Shown here: positions 47,571-58,900 of the stretch, piece by piece | How positions within the stretch are numbered: position 1 is the first letter of the stretch | Layout of the letters: each line of letters starts with the position of its first letter | Notes under the pieces: generated by a model | Told to the model about the DNA's origin: nothing | Seen by the model: only the letters and a program-made list of their open reading frames with translations | Database searches by the model: none | NCBI GenBank assembly: GCA_017979445.1 | Contig: JADQWC010000228.1 | Location: 186,001 to 250,000 of the forward strand | Direction of reading: 5' to 3' | DNA length: 64,000 bases | DNA from: Akebia trifoliata | Lineage: Eukaryota; Streptophyta; Magnoliopsida; Ranunculales; Lardizabalaceae | Made by a program: the position numbers and the translations under genes

Positions 47571-48505
47571 GCTTAATAATCTTATGCACAGCTTTTCTAG
47601 TATATACATGGTCTTCGTGTCTTCTTTGAATAATTAGTTCAATTAGGTATTGGGTTTAGAATATTTTTTATTGAAAAATATTGGAATGACACAAAGGTGA
47701 CAAAAATGATGTGGTGACATGCACATAACTATAGATGATTTTTACTCATATCTCACGGAAAAGCATCTATAGTAATGTGCACGCCACCACAAGTTTTTGT
47801 CACCTTTGTATCACCCCAGCATGACTCTTTTTATTTTGTTTGTGAAATCTTGGAATTATCATTCAAATGAATGGTGTTTTAGTTTTGGATGAGAGAGAGA
47901 GAGAGAGTCCAACTTTCCATTCATTATGGATTTAGTTATTGTCGGCATGAAGCCAATTTGCTTTGAGAATTCTATAATAACCAGTTTGGACTCTGGAGTA
48001 TGGGCAGGAAAAGTGAGTGGTAAGTGTGTGTCACCATCGTATCATCTCTCACCTTTTATAATTGGAAAAAACAGAGAGGAATCCATGGCTCCAAAATCAA
48101 GAGTGGTGGAGAGAATTTATCAAATGTGGATGGATTATCAAGGAAGAAAAGATTGAATTCTCTCGAGTTGCTCTTGCATGATCAATCTTTCATGGCTAGG
48201 GATGATGGGGCTCCTATAATGGATGGTTTTCAATCTCGAAAATCCATTTTATTCCTTTATTCATGGACAATTTCGCAACAACTTGTCCTAAGCTCACTAT
48301 AATCTCACTCATATAGACCGTTGATCATTTGGATTTTGGAAGAAGTTTTAATGTTGTTAAAAGGGCATCAAATATCATTTTATTTTATGTTCTTGTTAAT
48401 AAATTCCTAAAGTCTTCTCTTGAAAGGATCTTGCATGTTTAATGTCCTACAATAATACAAGGGAGGGATTGCTTTGGACATAATTGAAGCTATGAACATA
48501 ATTAT
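47571..48505 (+). repeat. Direct duplication, copy 2 (partner 45025-46095)
   Basis: Same block order as copy 1, including GGAATCCATGGCTCC and CATGGCTAGGGATG. It lacks the SINE of copy 1 and instead carries the MITE at 47684-47826. This shows that both insertions came after the duplication, or that one copy lost them. Two overlapping short frames (47926-48156 and 48024-48302) run through it without a recognisable domain. Confidence 0.7.
47684..47826. mobile_element. Foldback MITE, CATAGATGATTT core family
   Basis: Tips GGAATGACACAAAGGTGACA and (reversed) GGGGTGATACAAAGGTGACA. Core AACTATAGATGATTTTTACT / GGAAAAGCATCTATAGT. About 140 bp, inserted in duplication copy 2. Confidence 0.7.
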
Positions 48506-48509
48506 TAAA

Positions 48510-49284
48510 CCTATACTTCATAAAAAGGCTTTTGCGCTAAGTTCCTTTGCAACCTGCATGTCTTTAAGCAATATAAATAATAACAATTGAACAAAAAAAT
48601 AATGTATTCTCAATCTAGTGTTATTGATTTGTGTCTTTGCTTAAAATATTGTAATTTGATCAAATCCAATTTACAAATCAATTTCCTAGGTCAAACCCAT
48701 TCGACTCATTGAGTCGAGATCAGTGAGTTGGGGTATGTTGCTTATTAACAAATTAGTCCTCCAAATTGGACTCCTATTTATATTGTATGACTTGGCGAGT
48801 AGAATTTGAATTGAAACTTATGTAAATTTACCATTTTAATCATAAGCCCCTTGTCTCGATCGAATTTTTGGGTTACAAATTGAATTATCCGACTTGGTGG
48901 AATCCCCCTACTTGATCAAGTTCTCGAGGAATAATCTATACCACATGAAACCACCGAGTCCCTTGACTCAGTTGAGTTCCTCATAGTTACAACATTAGAC
49001 TGGGGGGAATCCCTCAACTTGGTCAATTCACCAACTAATCAAATTGAGTCGAGTTAAACATCGAATTTGATGCTCACGAATACACCCCCCCACCTTTTGC
49101 CTTTTATTTAAAACACATTCATCATTGTGGCCATAATCGCTCTAAGGTTTCCATAGCGTGCAGTTCTTTGTGACCTTGCTAGTTGCAAGTTGGTATCGCA
49201 GGGACCATTGCTAAGTTAAGTTTACCATTTTTTTACATTGTATTTGTAGGTAAGTTTTTTGACCCGTGGTCAACCTTGTAAACG
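48510..49284. other. Intergenic region
   Basis: Contains many GAGTCGAG/CTCAGTTGAGT and ACTTGG-type short repeats (about 48690-49060), but no gene and no transposon termini that I can pair. Confidence 0.4.
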
Positions 49285-49304
49285 AAGTAATAATATATAT
49301 ATAT

Positions 49305-49684
49305 GGGTCCCGTTCGGCACCCTAAGTTTTACCACACACTTTAACAAACGCGTTTTGTCCTACATGGGTTAGAAGTTTTGGAATGGGCTGATTTTTGGTG
49401 AGGATGATCTCTATGGTGAGGAGATCATCCTCACCAAAAATCAGCTCATTCCAAAACTTCTGACCCCATCAAAAATGATTTACAAAAAATGGACGGTCCA
49501 CGATTTTTCAACTTGTAAACATGGGGCTAAACATTTCGGAATGGGCTGATTTTTGGGGAGGATGATCTTCTATCATAGAGATCATCCTCACCAAAAATCA
49601 GCCCATTCCAAAACTTCTAACCCATGTAGGACAAAAAACGTTTGTTAAAGTGTGTGGTAAAACTTAGGGTGCTGAACATTTCCC
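49305..49684. mobile_element. Foldback MITE 1 of the 49-52 kb cluster
   Basis: The left tip is GGGTCCCGTTCGGCACCC; the right tip reversed is GGGAAATGTTCAGCACCC. The arms continue with TAAGTTTTACCACACACTTT. The core has TGGAATGGGCTGATTTTTGG, GGATGATCTCTATGGTGAGG and the inverse, and TTTACAAAAAATGGACGGTCC. It sits between TA runs. The two tips differ at their first ~11 bases. Confidence 0.85.
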
Positions 49685-49708
49685 TATATATATATAATAT
49701 ATATATAT

Positions 49709-50089
49709 GGGTCCCGTTCGCCACCCTTAGTTTTACCACACACTTTAACAAACGCGTTTTGTCCTACATGGGTTATAAGTTTTGGAATGGGCTGATTTTT
49801 GGTGAGGATGATCTCTATGGTGAGGAGATCATCCTCACCAAAAATCAGCTCATTCCAAAACTTCTGACCCCATCAAAAATGATTTACAAAAAATTGACGG
49901 TCCACGATTTTTCAACGTGTAAACATGGGGCTAAACATTTCGGAATGGGCTGATTTTTGGGGAGGATGATCTTCTAATCATAGAGATCATCCTCACCAAA
50001 AATCAGCCCATTCCAAAACTTCTAACCCATGTAGGACAAAAAACGTTTGTTAAAGTGTGTGGTAAAACTTAGGGTGCTGAACATTTCCC
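49709..50089. mobile_element. Foldback MITE 2, near-identical to MITE 1
   Basis: Almost the same as 49305-49684 base for base, including the flanking TA run and the unlike tips. This indicates tandem duplication of element plus TA spacer (unit ~404 bp) rather than an independent insertion. Confidence 0.85.
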
Positions 50090-50112
50090 TATATATATAT
50101 ATATATATATAT

Positions 50113-50718
50113 GGGTCCCGTTCGCCACCCTTAGTTTTACCACACACTTTAACAAACGCGTTTTGTCTTACATGGGTTAGAAGTTTCGGAATGAGCTGAT
50201 TTTTGGTGAGGATGATCTCTATGGTGAGGAGATCATCCTCACCAAAAATCAGCTCATTCCAAAACTTCTAACCCCATCAAAATTAATTTACAAAAAATTG
50301 ACGGTCCACGATTTTTCAACGTGTAAACATGGGGCTAAACGTTTGTTCAGCACCCTAAGTTTTACCACACACTTTAACAAACGTTTTTTGTCCTACATGG
50401 GTTAGAAGTTTTGGAATGGGCTGATTTTTGGTGAGGATGATCTCTATGATTAGAAGATCATCCTCCCCAAAAATCAGCCCATTCCGAAATGTTTAGCCCC
50501 ATGTTTACACGTTGAAAAATCGTGGACCGTCCATTTTTTGTAAATCAATTTTGATGGGGTCAGAAGTTTTGGAATGAGCTGATTTTTGGTGAGGATGATC
50601 TCCTCACCATAGAGATCATCCTCACCAAAAATCAGCCCATTCCGAAACTTCTAACCCATGTAAGACAAAACGCGTTTGTTAAAGTGTGTGGTAAAACTAA
50701 GGGTGGCGAACGGGACCC
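50113..50718. mobile_element. Foldback element 3, ~606-bp near-perfect palindrome
   Basis: Both tips are GGGTCCCGTTCGCCACCC. The left ~230 bp equals the reverse of the right ~230 bp, with a further inverted MITE-like segment (50340-50500) at the centre that begins GTTTGTTCAGCACCC, the inner arm of MITE type 1. It looks like two elements fused head to head. No coding. Confidence 0.8.
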
Positions 50719-50736
50719 ATATATATATATATATAT

Positions 50737-51115
50737 GGGAAATGTTCAGCAACAAACATTTTGACAAACATTTTGGCAAAACATTTTTGAAAATATGGGT
50801 TACATGTTTTGGAATGGGCTGATTTTTGGTGAGGATGATCTCTACAGGGAATAGATCATCATCACCAAAAATCAGCCCATTCCAAAACTTCTAACCCATC
50901 AAAAATGGTTTACAAAAAATGGACGGTCCACGATTTTTCGACCTGTTAACATGGGGCTAGAAGTTTTGGAATGGGCTGATTTTTTATGAGGATGATCTCC
51001 TCACCGTAGAGATCATCCTCACCAAAAATCAGCCCATTCCAAAACCTCTAACCCATGTTTTGAAAAATGTTTTGCCAAAATGTTTGTCAAAATGTTTTGT
51101 TGCTGAAAGGGACCC
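50737..51115. mobile_element. Foldback MITE 4, arm type C
   Basis: Left tip GGGAAATGTTCAGCAAC, right tip reversed GGGTCCCTTTCAGCAAC; arms AACATTTTGACAAACATTTT. The core is as in the other members. TA runs on both sides. Confidence 0.85.
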
Positions 51116-51133
51116 TATATATATATATATAGA

Positions 51134-51512
51134 GGGTCAGGTTCAAAGGACAACCATTTCTACACACATATAGACAACGTGTTTTATCTTATATGGGCAA
51201 AAATGTTTGGAATGGACTGATTTTTTGTGAGGATGATCTCTGTGATGAGGAGATCATCCTTGCCAAAAATCAGCTCATTATGAAACTTCTAGACCGTCCA
51301 ATTTTTGTTGAAAAATTATAGACCGTCCAATTTTTGTAAATCAATTTTGATGGGATTACAAGTTTTGGAATGGGATGATTTTTTGCCAGGATGATCCCCT
51401 CATCACAGAGATCATCCTCACAAAAAATCAGTCCATTCCTAATATTTTTGCTCATATAAGACAAAACACATTGTCTATATGTGTGTAGAAATGGTTGTCC
51501 TTTGAACCTGAT
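51134..51512. mobile_element. Foldback MITE 5, arm type D
   Basis: Left tip GGGTCAGGTTCAAAGGAC, arms CAACCATTTCTACACACATA and GACAACGTGTTTTATC. The right tip reversed, ATCAGGTTCAAAGGAC, has lost the GGG. The core carries GACCGTCCAATTTTTG twice, like the copy at 17924. Confidence 0.8.
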
Positions 51513-51525
51513 ATATATATATATA

Positions 51526-51864
51526 GGGTAGCGTTCAATGGCCAACAGTTTGGCAAACACATTTTTCAAAACATGGGTTAGAAGTCTTGGAATGGGCTGA
51601 TTTTTTTTGGGGATGATCTCTATGGTGAGGAGATCATCCTCACCAAAAATCAGCCCATTCCAAAACTTCTAACCCCATCAAAAATGGTTTACAAAAAATG
51701 GACGGTTCACGATTTTTCAACTTGTAAACTGGGGCTAGAAGTTTTGGAATGAGTTGATTTTTGGTGAGGATGAGATCATCCTCACCAAAAATCAGCCCAT
51801 TCCAAGACCTCTAACCCATGTTTTGAAAAAGTGTTTGCCAAAATGTTGGCCATTGAACGGGACC
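51526..51864. mobile_element. Foldback MITE 6, arm type E
   Basis: Left tip GGGTAGCGTTCAATGGCC, right tip reversed GGTCCCGTTCAATGGCC; arms AACAGTTTGGCAAACAC. The same GGAATGGGCTGATTTT core, with one hairpin shortened near 51770. Confidence 0.8.
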
Positions 51865-51872
51865 GTGTATAT

Positions 51873-51903
<31 letters not shown>

Positions 51904-52283
51904 GGGTCACGTTCCTAAGACTCATATTGAGACTCACATTGCGACACATCGTTTTGTCTTATATGGGCAAAAATATTTGGAATGAGCTGATTTTTTGTGA
52001 GGATGATCTCTGTGATGAGGGGATCATCCTGGCAAAAAATCATCCCATTCCAAAACTTGTAACCCCATCAAAATTGATTTATAAAAATTGGACGGTCTAT
52101 AATTTTTCAACAAAATTGGACGGTCTAGAAGTTTCATAATGAGCTGATTTTTGGCAAGGATGATCTCCTCATCACAAAGATCATCCTCACAAAAAATCAG
52201 TCCATTCCAAACATTTTTGCCCATATAAGACAAAACACGTTGTCTATATGTGTGTTGAAATGGTTGTCCTTTGAACCTGACCC
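51904..52283. mobile_element. Foldback MITE 7, chimeric arms (A left, D right)
   Basis: The left arm is type A (GGGTCACGTTCCTAAGAC, then TCATATTGAGACTCACATTG), as in the elements at 17924 and 2424. The right arm reversed is type D (GGGTCAGGTTCAAAGGAC, then AACCATTTCAACACACATAT), as in MITE 5. The core is shared. TA runs on both sides. Confidence 0.85.
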
Positions 52284-52299
52284 ATATATATATATATAT

Positions 52300-54319
52300 A
52301 TATATAAATTGATTCGTTGAAGCAAAACTTAATATACTAAATCTGTTGGTATCCATCAAAACTGACCACTCTTAAATATTTGACCCTTAAATATTGGCAT
52401 GTGTCTATTCTGTAGGCATTCTTCCTCTGCACATTTTTTTCCAACACGCACCTCATTCACGCCTTTAATCAACACATGCCCTCACGCGTGTGTAACCAAA
52501 ACTGCCATTAATGGCCGCCTTGTGTCTTTCCTATTCAAACTCAATTCACATATTCAAATTCAATTCACACCTCAAACTCTTCTCAGACTTTTCGTTTGTT
52601 TTCTTCTAAAAACGTGTATATTACTGTCCCCTACACGACTATGACCTATTGTTACACGCACCCCGCTACACACACATGATTCACCTTTATCCTCTATTTC
52701 TTTCATTCTTATTCTCCATTGCGAAACCACACCGAAGCCCAAGATTTGTGAAATTGATTTCGTTGATCTTCTTCCGTCACCGAACAAAGACCTGATCTGA
52801 TGGACAATTTGTAGTTTGTCCCTTGACAAACTCGAATACTAAATCCATGAAAACCCTAGATCAGATCATAAATAAATTGGATCGAAAACCTTAAATCCAT
52901 GAAGGCCAATATTCATGATAGCTCCCTATTTCTCATTGAGACCCCGACCATACTGTGTGATTTTTCGTGGTTCCTTATTAGTTATCACGGATGACGTCAA
53001 ATTGTAGATGCAAAAAACTTGCACTACCTTGAGATTTGTGATGATAACTCGTGATCTCCTCTCCTCATGTCTTTGTGTGCTTAAAATAACACTTCTTCGA
53101 CGTCCAAATTAAAACTTAGTATAAAAATAGTGTAAAATTTAAAGGGGGGAGAGCTTATACCTTTTAGATTCTTTTTGGAAAAGCTGTACGTAAGATTGAT
53201 GATGTTGAATTAAGTTGTTGAAATTGAAAGAAAGTTGTTGTTGATGCTGCTGAAGCAACTTGCTGAATTAAGTATATTGTTTGGTAATATACTGTCTAAT
53301 TGTGATATTAAGATGTTGAACTATGTGGTAATTAACTATTTAAAAATTGTTGGATGAAATTAAAAATAATGTTAAGAAAAAGATTATTTATCTGATATAA
53401 GTACTAATATGTTAACAATAAGTATAAATATAAAATTTAATATTAAAAAATTAAAATTCAATTTTATTTTTTTTGTATTAGCATACTTAATGTCAATCAA
53501 ATAAACAATAAGTAATTAAATAACATTGTACATCATGTATGTATGGCATTATAAATTTGTTGAGCAATCTCATCTCGTACAATATTCATATTAATAATCA
53601 ATTCATTATCAATTTCATTTGGTATCGTATTAGATGCACATCTTCTATCAATGTTAACATTTTCACCCCTTCACATATGTATAACCTTTTAAGTCTTCTA
53701 ATATTTTCTTTACTATTTTTTTTAGAAGGTAATCGTGAAGTTGGATTTTAAGAGAGTCGAATCTAATATGTCAAAACACTTTCCACACATCTTACCAACT
53801 TGCTAAGTTGGCATCTTCATAATTTCTTTACCTTACTTGAAATTGACAACAACTTTTACTGTAGTACAACAAAAAAATAAAGAAAGAAGGGTGATAAAAC
53901 TTGGACTTAGAACTAGGTGTGATGTGAAAGATATTTGAAAATTACATTGTTTCTTCGACATGGAGATTACTTGCAGAAGTGTTTAACAACGAGTCGTCCA
54001 AATACAACTTATGCAATTAATCAAGTTTTTCAATTCATTCATTAACCTACGCATTCTTCGCCATCTCAAGGGTACCTTGGATATTGGTGTAAACTTGAAA
54101 CATAGTTTAGACACGTCTCCATGCTTGCATTAAGCATGTTGAAATTGATTGTCATTTTATTTAGACATGTTGCACGTGGATCTTGAAAGATATCATTTGT
54201 ACCAAGTGTTAAACCATGACAGATCTAAATCTATCCATAGTCTGATGTGTATATTTTTATACTTAATCGGATCTAGATTGAACTAGGATCCTATTATGAC
54301 TGCATTGATCCATTTTGTA
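52300..54319. other. Intergenic region
   Basis: No gene recognised. A few frames of 65-85 codons (52399-52644, 52572-52829, 53539-53751) have no domain and overlap each other or AT-rich sequence. Confidence 0.4.
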
Positions 54320-54327
54320 TTCATAAT

Positions 54328-55125
54328 CAGAGGTGAAGTCAGGATTTTTAGTCAATGAGGGCTAAGTGCTAACAATCAAAATATCATTATCCAACATTGA
54401 AGTGCATGTCATTATTTTGAAAACACGTATATAAAAACAATGCATCACTTAAAAAGGAAAGTTTTTCCAAAATTTTGAAGATAAACAATTTCTTTATTAA
54501 GTAAGAAAAGTTTCTTGATGGCATTACCTTGTGACATCTGAAAACATTATCTGATGCCACAAGGTTGTAGAGCAAAAAATTCAAAGAACTTTGAAAAAAA
54601 AAGTTATTTTTATTTTAAATTTAGGAATTCCACAGCCGTCCATTTTCAACACCTTCGATCAAGCCCCCAAAAGTCTTTATTTTAAAATTTCTATTTTGAA
54701 TTTGAGTTTTTCTATGAAATCTACAATGTTGTGGTGCTCGTTGGAAATTTAGTAATCGATGCGGGTCTAACGACCACCCTTAGTAAGATTTTAAATTTGA
54801 CTAAGTTAGTGAGATTAACCTAACTTATTTTTTTATATGAAAATATGGTCAATTTAATTAACAAAGGGTATCTCTAATATTGATTAAAACCTAGGCATTA
54901 AGTCACAAATTATTATTAATTTATTTAAAGTAGTTTAATGCACATGTGGGTGATGGGTTTGCTCTGCCAAAGATGCATGTTCGTGAGTTTGAAAAACACA
55001 TGGGCTATCTTTAATATCAAGAAATACAATGGGGGGCTAAATCACAAGTTGTTTGTGAGAAAAAAAAAAAAAAAAGTTTAGCGGGAGCTATAGCCCCATT
55101 GGTCCTTAGCTGACTTCACCGCCTG
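54328..55125. mobile_element. hAT-like non-autonomous element with nested MITE
   Basis: Left tip CAGAGGTGAAGTCAGGA, right tip reversed CAGGCGGTGAAGTCAGC. Flanking 8-mers TTCATAAT (54320-54327) and ATCATAAT (55126-55133) agree at 7 of 8 positions. The interior has AGCGGGAGCTATAGCCCC near the right end and no transposase. Confidence 0.7.
54493..54816 (+). mobile_element. Decayed MITE of the TTACTWAGTAAG family, nested
   Basis: Contains TTATTAAGTAAG at the left, GGCATTACCTTGTGACATCT and GATGCCACAAGGTTGTAGAG in the middle, and CTAAGTTAGTGAG at the right, in the same order as the copy at 26227. It lies wholly inside the hAT-like element 54328-55125. Confidence 0.6.
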
Positions 55126-55199
55126 ATCATAATTATATCTGATCTGATCCGATCCAAATTGCTTGATTTGAGTTGGATAAAGTAACTCTTAATGTCAAA

Positions 55200-55380
55200 C
55201 AAGGGCAGATTTACAATGGGAGCAATAGCTCCCACAAGAATTTTCAATCTCTATAATGATTTCTAAGCTATTGTGACAAATAATATCGACGGATAAAAAC
55301 ATCGATCACTATTGCCCTCATAATTTTTTTTTAATATTTAATTGCCCCCCCACTCGATCAAAATCTTGTCATTATCCCTG
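55200..55380. mobile_element. Short hAT MITE, copy 1 (181 bp)
   Basis: Begins CAAGGGCAGATTTACAATGG and ends ATTATCCCTG. Flanked by ATGTCAAA (55192-55199) and ATGTCAGA (55381-55388), 7 of 8 matching, as for hAT. Related to 56969-57146. Confidence 0.75.
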
Positions 55381-55969
55381 ATGTCAGATCAAGTAATTCT
55401 TTATCGTTCGGCTTTTTTACTTCTTATTTTATCATTATAAGTTATTCATTTTATAAGAATTCATGTTGCGAAAAAAAGTAGTAGAATTTTTTTTTTTTTA
55501 GAAATCGAAAAATATAAATATAATTTTCATAACTATATATCCTCTTCTTTGAAGGTATTCAAAAGCAACCCGAATCGGGTCCGGGTCATATATGGATAGG
55601 GCCACTCAGATCCGAATGATATATTATTTAAAATGGAACATTCGGATCCAAATAGATCTATCCATATTGGACCGGCCTTATACAGGCCGTCGATCTACTC
55701 CAATGATCCATATCCGCTAAATTCAATTTTCGGATCACTCGGAAATTTGGTTATAAGTCCGATCCATTTTATGCCCCAGGTAAATAGTAATTCGATAGAG
55801 AGCCGATCTGATCTGATAGTATGTGTGAGATATCAGATAAAGGAGAGGCCATGGCCATAGAGGAGAACCAATCATCAGTTTGATCTAACGGTCCAGCAAA
55901 GCTTGAATTTTCATCTCTCTCTAGGTGTTGGAATGCCTCTGAACTTGTCTAATCTCACTCTGTGTTTGA

Positions 55970-58900
55970 ATGGCAAACATGCTTAGAGTCCTTCAATTTC
56001 TTGTTTCTTCTCCTGGTTTCATTTCATCTCCATTTCAGAAGAGATGGAAACCCTTTAGTAACAATGGCATTTCGTTCTTCTCAATCTGCACCAAATCATC
56101 ATCGTTATCTATCGAAGCAACTCCTCTGGTTTTTCCTCTAGTTTCTACTCCCAGGAACGCTTGTTTCAGATCGTTTCGAATGTCTGCAATTCGTTCTGAA
56201 TCGAGATCAGATGATCTTTTGGCTCCAGCTTCTTCTTCTCCTTCTCCATCATCGACAATTCAAGGTTTGGTGAGTTCTTCTGTTGGCTATTCTGAATTTT
56301 GGATTAAGGAATGGTGCTAGTTTTTTTAATTTCTGTTTTGGACATGTTGGTGGGTTCTATTTTAGTTGAAAGTGACTGGATTTTGGATCGTGTTTTGTTT
56401 GAAAAACAATAATGGACGAATTTGGGGTTTTTTTTTTAATGAATATTTATAATTGGGTTCCTTTTATTTGATGAGTTGGGAAGATTTGGCTTCGAAATAG
56501 AAATGGAATTTGGCTTTGTAGTTACTGAGAAAATTGTTTCTTTGAAAAAGTTCTTACTTTTATTTCTTCTTGTTTCTCCTTTCTTGGTAATCCCTGTTAA
56601 AGTTCCTTTTTTTTTAGCATGTTTTTTTGCCCTATCCATTTGTCTACTTGGCTTCATCTATGGTAGCTCACTTCACAATAAGCTGTTTAACCTATATGAA
56701 CTACCTTAGCTTAGTGTGAAGAAATACAGGGGAAATAAAATAAAACCAACCACAAAATAAAAACAAAAATGATGTACATAGTTCACCTACAATGGGGAAA
56801 CTTCCATGGGCAATTCAGCAGGACATTAAATCCACCAAATAAAGAACCAAGGTTCACAAAAGAATTTGAAGTTTAGCATCCCAAACCATGTGAAATCCAC
56901 CAAATTCTTGTAACCCAACTTTCATTTGACCCCAAACCCCAACACTGTTGCTCTAACGTGCAACCACACAAGGGCAGATTTACATTGGGGTACTAGCCCC
57001 CACAAGAATTTTCAGAGACTATAAGTATTTATGAGCTATTGTGACGGATGACAATGGTGGATAACCAAATCTGCCGCTATTGCCCCCACAAAAAAATTTC
57101 TGCTCTTGGCTTCCCTCACATGGGCAAAATCCTGGCTCTGCCCCTGCAACCACACTATCAATGTCATTCTCACAAAACTAAAACGATAGCGTGATGGCAT
57201 CCCCAACACCTTGGGCTCTAGGGGTTTTGAAGTGGTAGTCAAAGAACAAGAAAGCTTGTAGAGATAACCCTATTACACAAACAAATAAAACCTCTCTGGA
57301 CATACTTCTACTAGACCATGCAAAGTTTTTTTTACCCTATTTATATGATTTAAGGCAAGCTTACCTTACTCCAAAATATACACCCCCCTCCTCACAAAGA
57401 GGAAAATACGGACATGAATAAAAGAATTGATTCTATAACTGAATTATACAATCAAATAAAACATCTTTGAAGAATACTTCTGTAGACCATACAGATATTT
57501 TTATCCCATTTATACAATTTAAAGCAAACTTACCTTACTCCAAAAGATCCCTCACAAAGAGGAAAATAAGAACATGAATATAAGATTTGATTCTATAATA
57601 CACATCAATCATATCTCTGGTTTGAGTTCCTTTTCTTTCTTTCTTTCCTTGTGGGTTCTCAATGACAGGTTTTGTATAAATTAAATTAAATGAGGTAAAT
57701 GGGTCTGTTTTTTTATTTTTAATGATTTCCAAAATTTGGGTTGTGTCAGAAAGAATGGAATTTTATTCCATAGTAATTTTTTAATACTAAATTTAGTAAA
57801 TTTTAGCTTAGCTGACCCTAAATTGTTGTGATAATGCTTTGTTGCTGTGGTAAATTTGAGCCTAGTATTTCGAGTAATTATGTTTTACTAGGTGGATGAA
57901 ATTCTTGAAGACAATTAAAAGTGTTTTGGACGTTTTGATAAATTTGGAGAAGTATAAGTATTTGTAAAATTTGATTAGATTTATACAAACTTTATCAACT
58001 CGGTAATGGAAATATTTCAATTTGTGTAGAAATATTGTAGAAATTTTTTTTATCGATAAATATTGTAGAATTTCAGAAATTATGAAATTATTATTCAGTT
58101 TATACATAAGATAGAAAATACACTTAAAATCTTGGTAAACGATAAAACAAGCTCTAAAGCACACTCCCAATTCATGATATAGTCAAGAACCACTTGGAGT
58201 AAGAAATTTAAAATCAATAGTGTTTGGCACGTGTTGACACAATTGTTAGAGACTTGGACCCTTGATAGTCAAACTTACTCATTTAAATGTTCATAATCAT
58301 TTCATTTGAGTAGATAAAATAAAAAACAACTTTATAATGAACGAAAGAGTTCATGACCACATGAACCTATAAAATATGGGTGAAATACTTTTCAATGATA
58401 GTTATATTATGCAAGTCATTAACCCATTGGAGTTCACACACACACACACACACAACATGTCTTATTTAATTCTAAATTAAATGGAAGTGGGTTTGTCTTC
58501 CAAAGAAGGTAGGCAGTCTTGGGGTGAGGAATTTAAAGAAGATGAATCAAGCTCTCATAGGCAAGTGGCTTTGGAGGTCTGGTACTAAACGAAATATTCT
58601 TTGGAGGATAGTAACTGCAGCAAATTTTGGAGAGGGGTCTTTTGGGTGGGTCAGTGATGCGTCTCGGTTTTCCTATGGTTGCAGAGATTGGAAAGGCATC
58701 CTTAAGATTCTTCTCTTATTTTTGAATTTTGTTAGTTTTAAAGTTGAGAATGAGTTGAGAGTAAGGTTTTGGGAGGATCGTTGGTGTGGGTCGAGTGCTT
58801 TAAGGGGGCAGTTTCCAAGGCTTTTTGAGTTGTCTGTGAAGAAAGGGGCTTTCATTTCCTCGTTCTTGTCTAATACATTCATAGGAGAGTCGTGAGATTT

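Noticed and set aside
51270..52359. Several 70-110-codon frames with SYMGKN..GLIFCEDDLCDE-like readings
   Set aside because: They are repeated translations of the foldback core (also at 18067-18351 and 49642-49953). Tempting as a protein family, but they occur on both strands because the DNA is palindromic.
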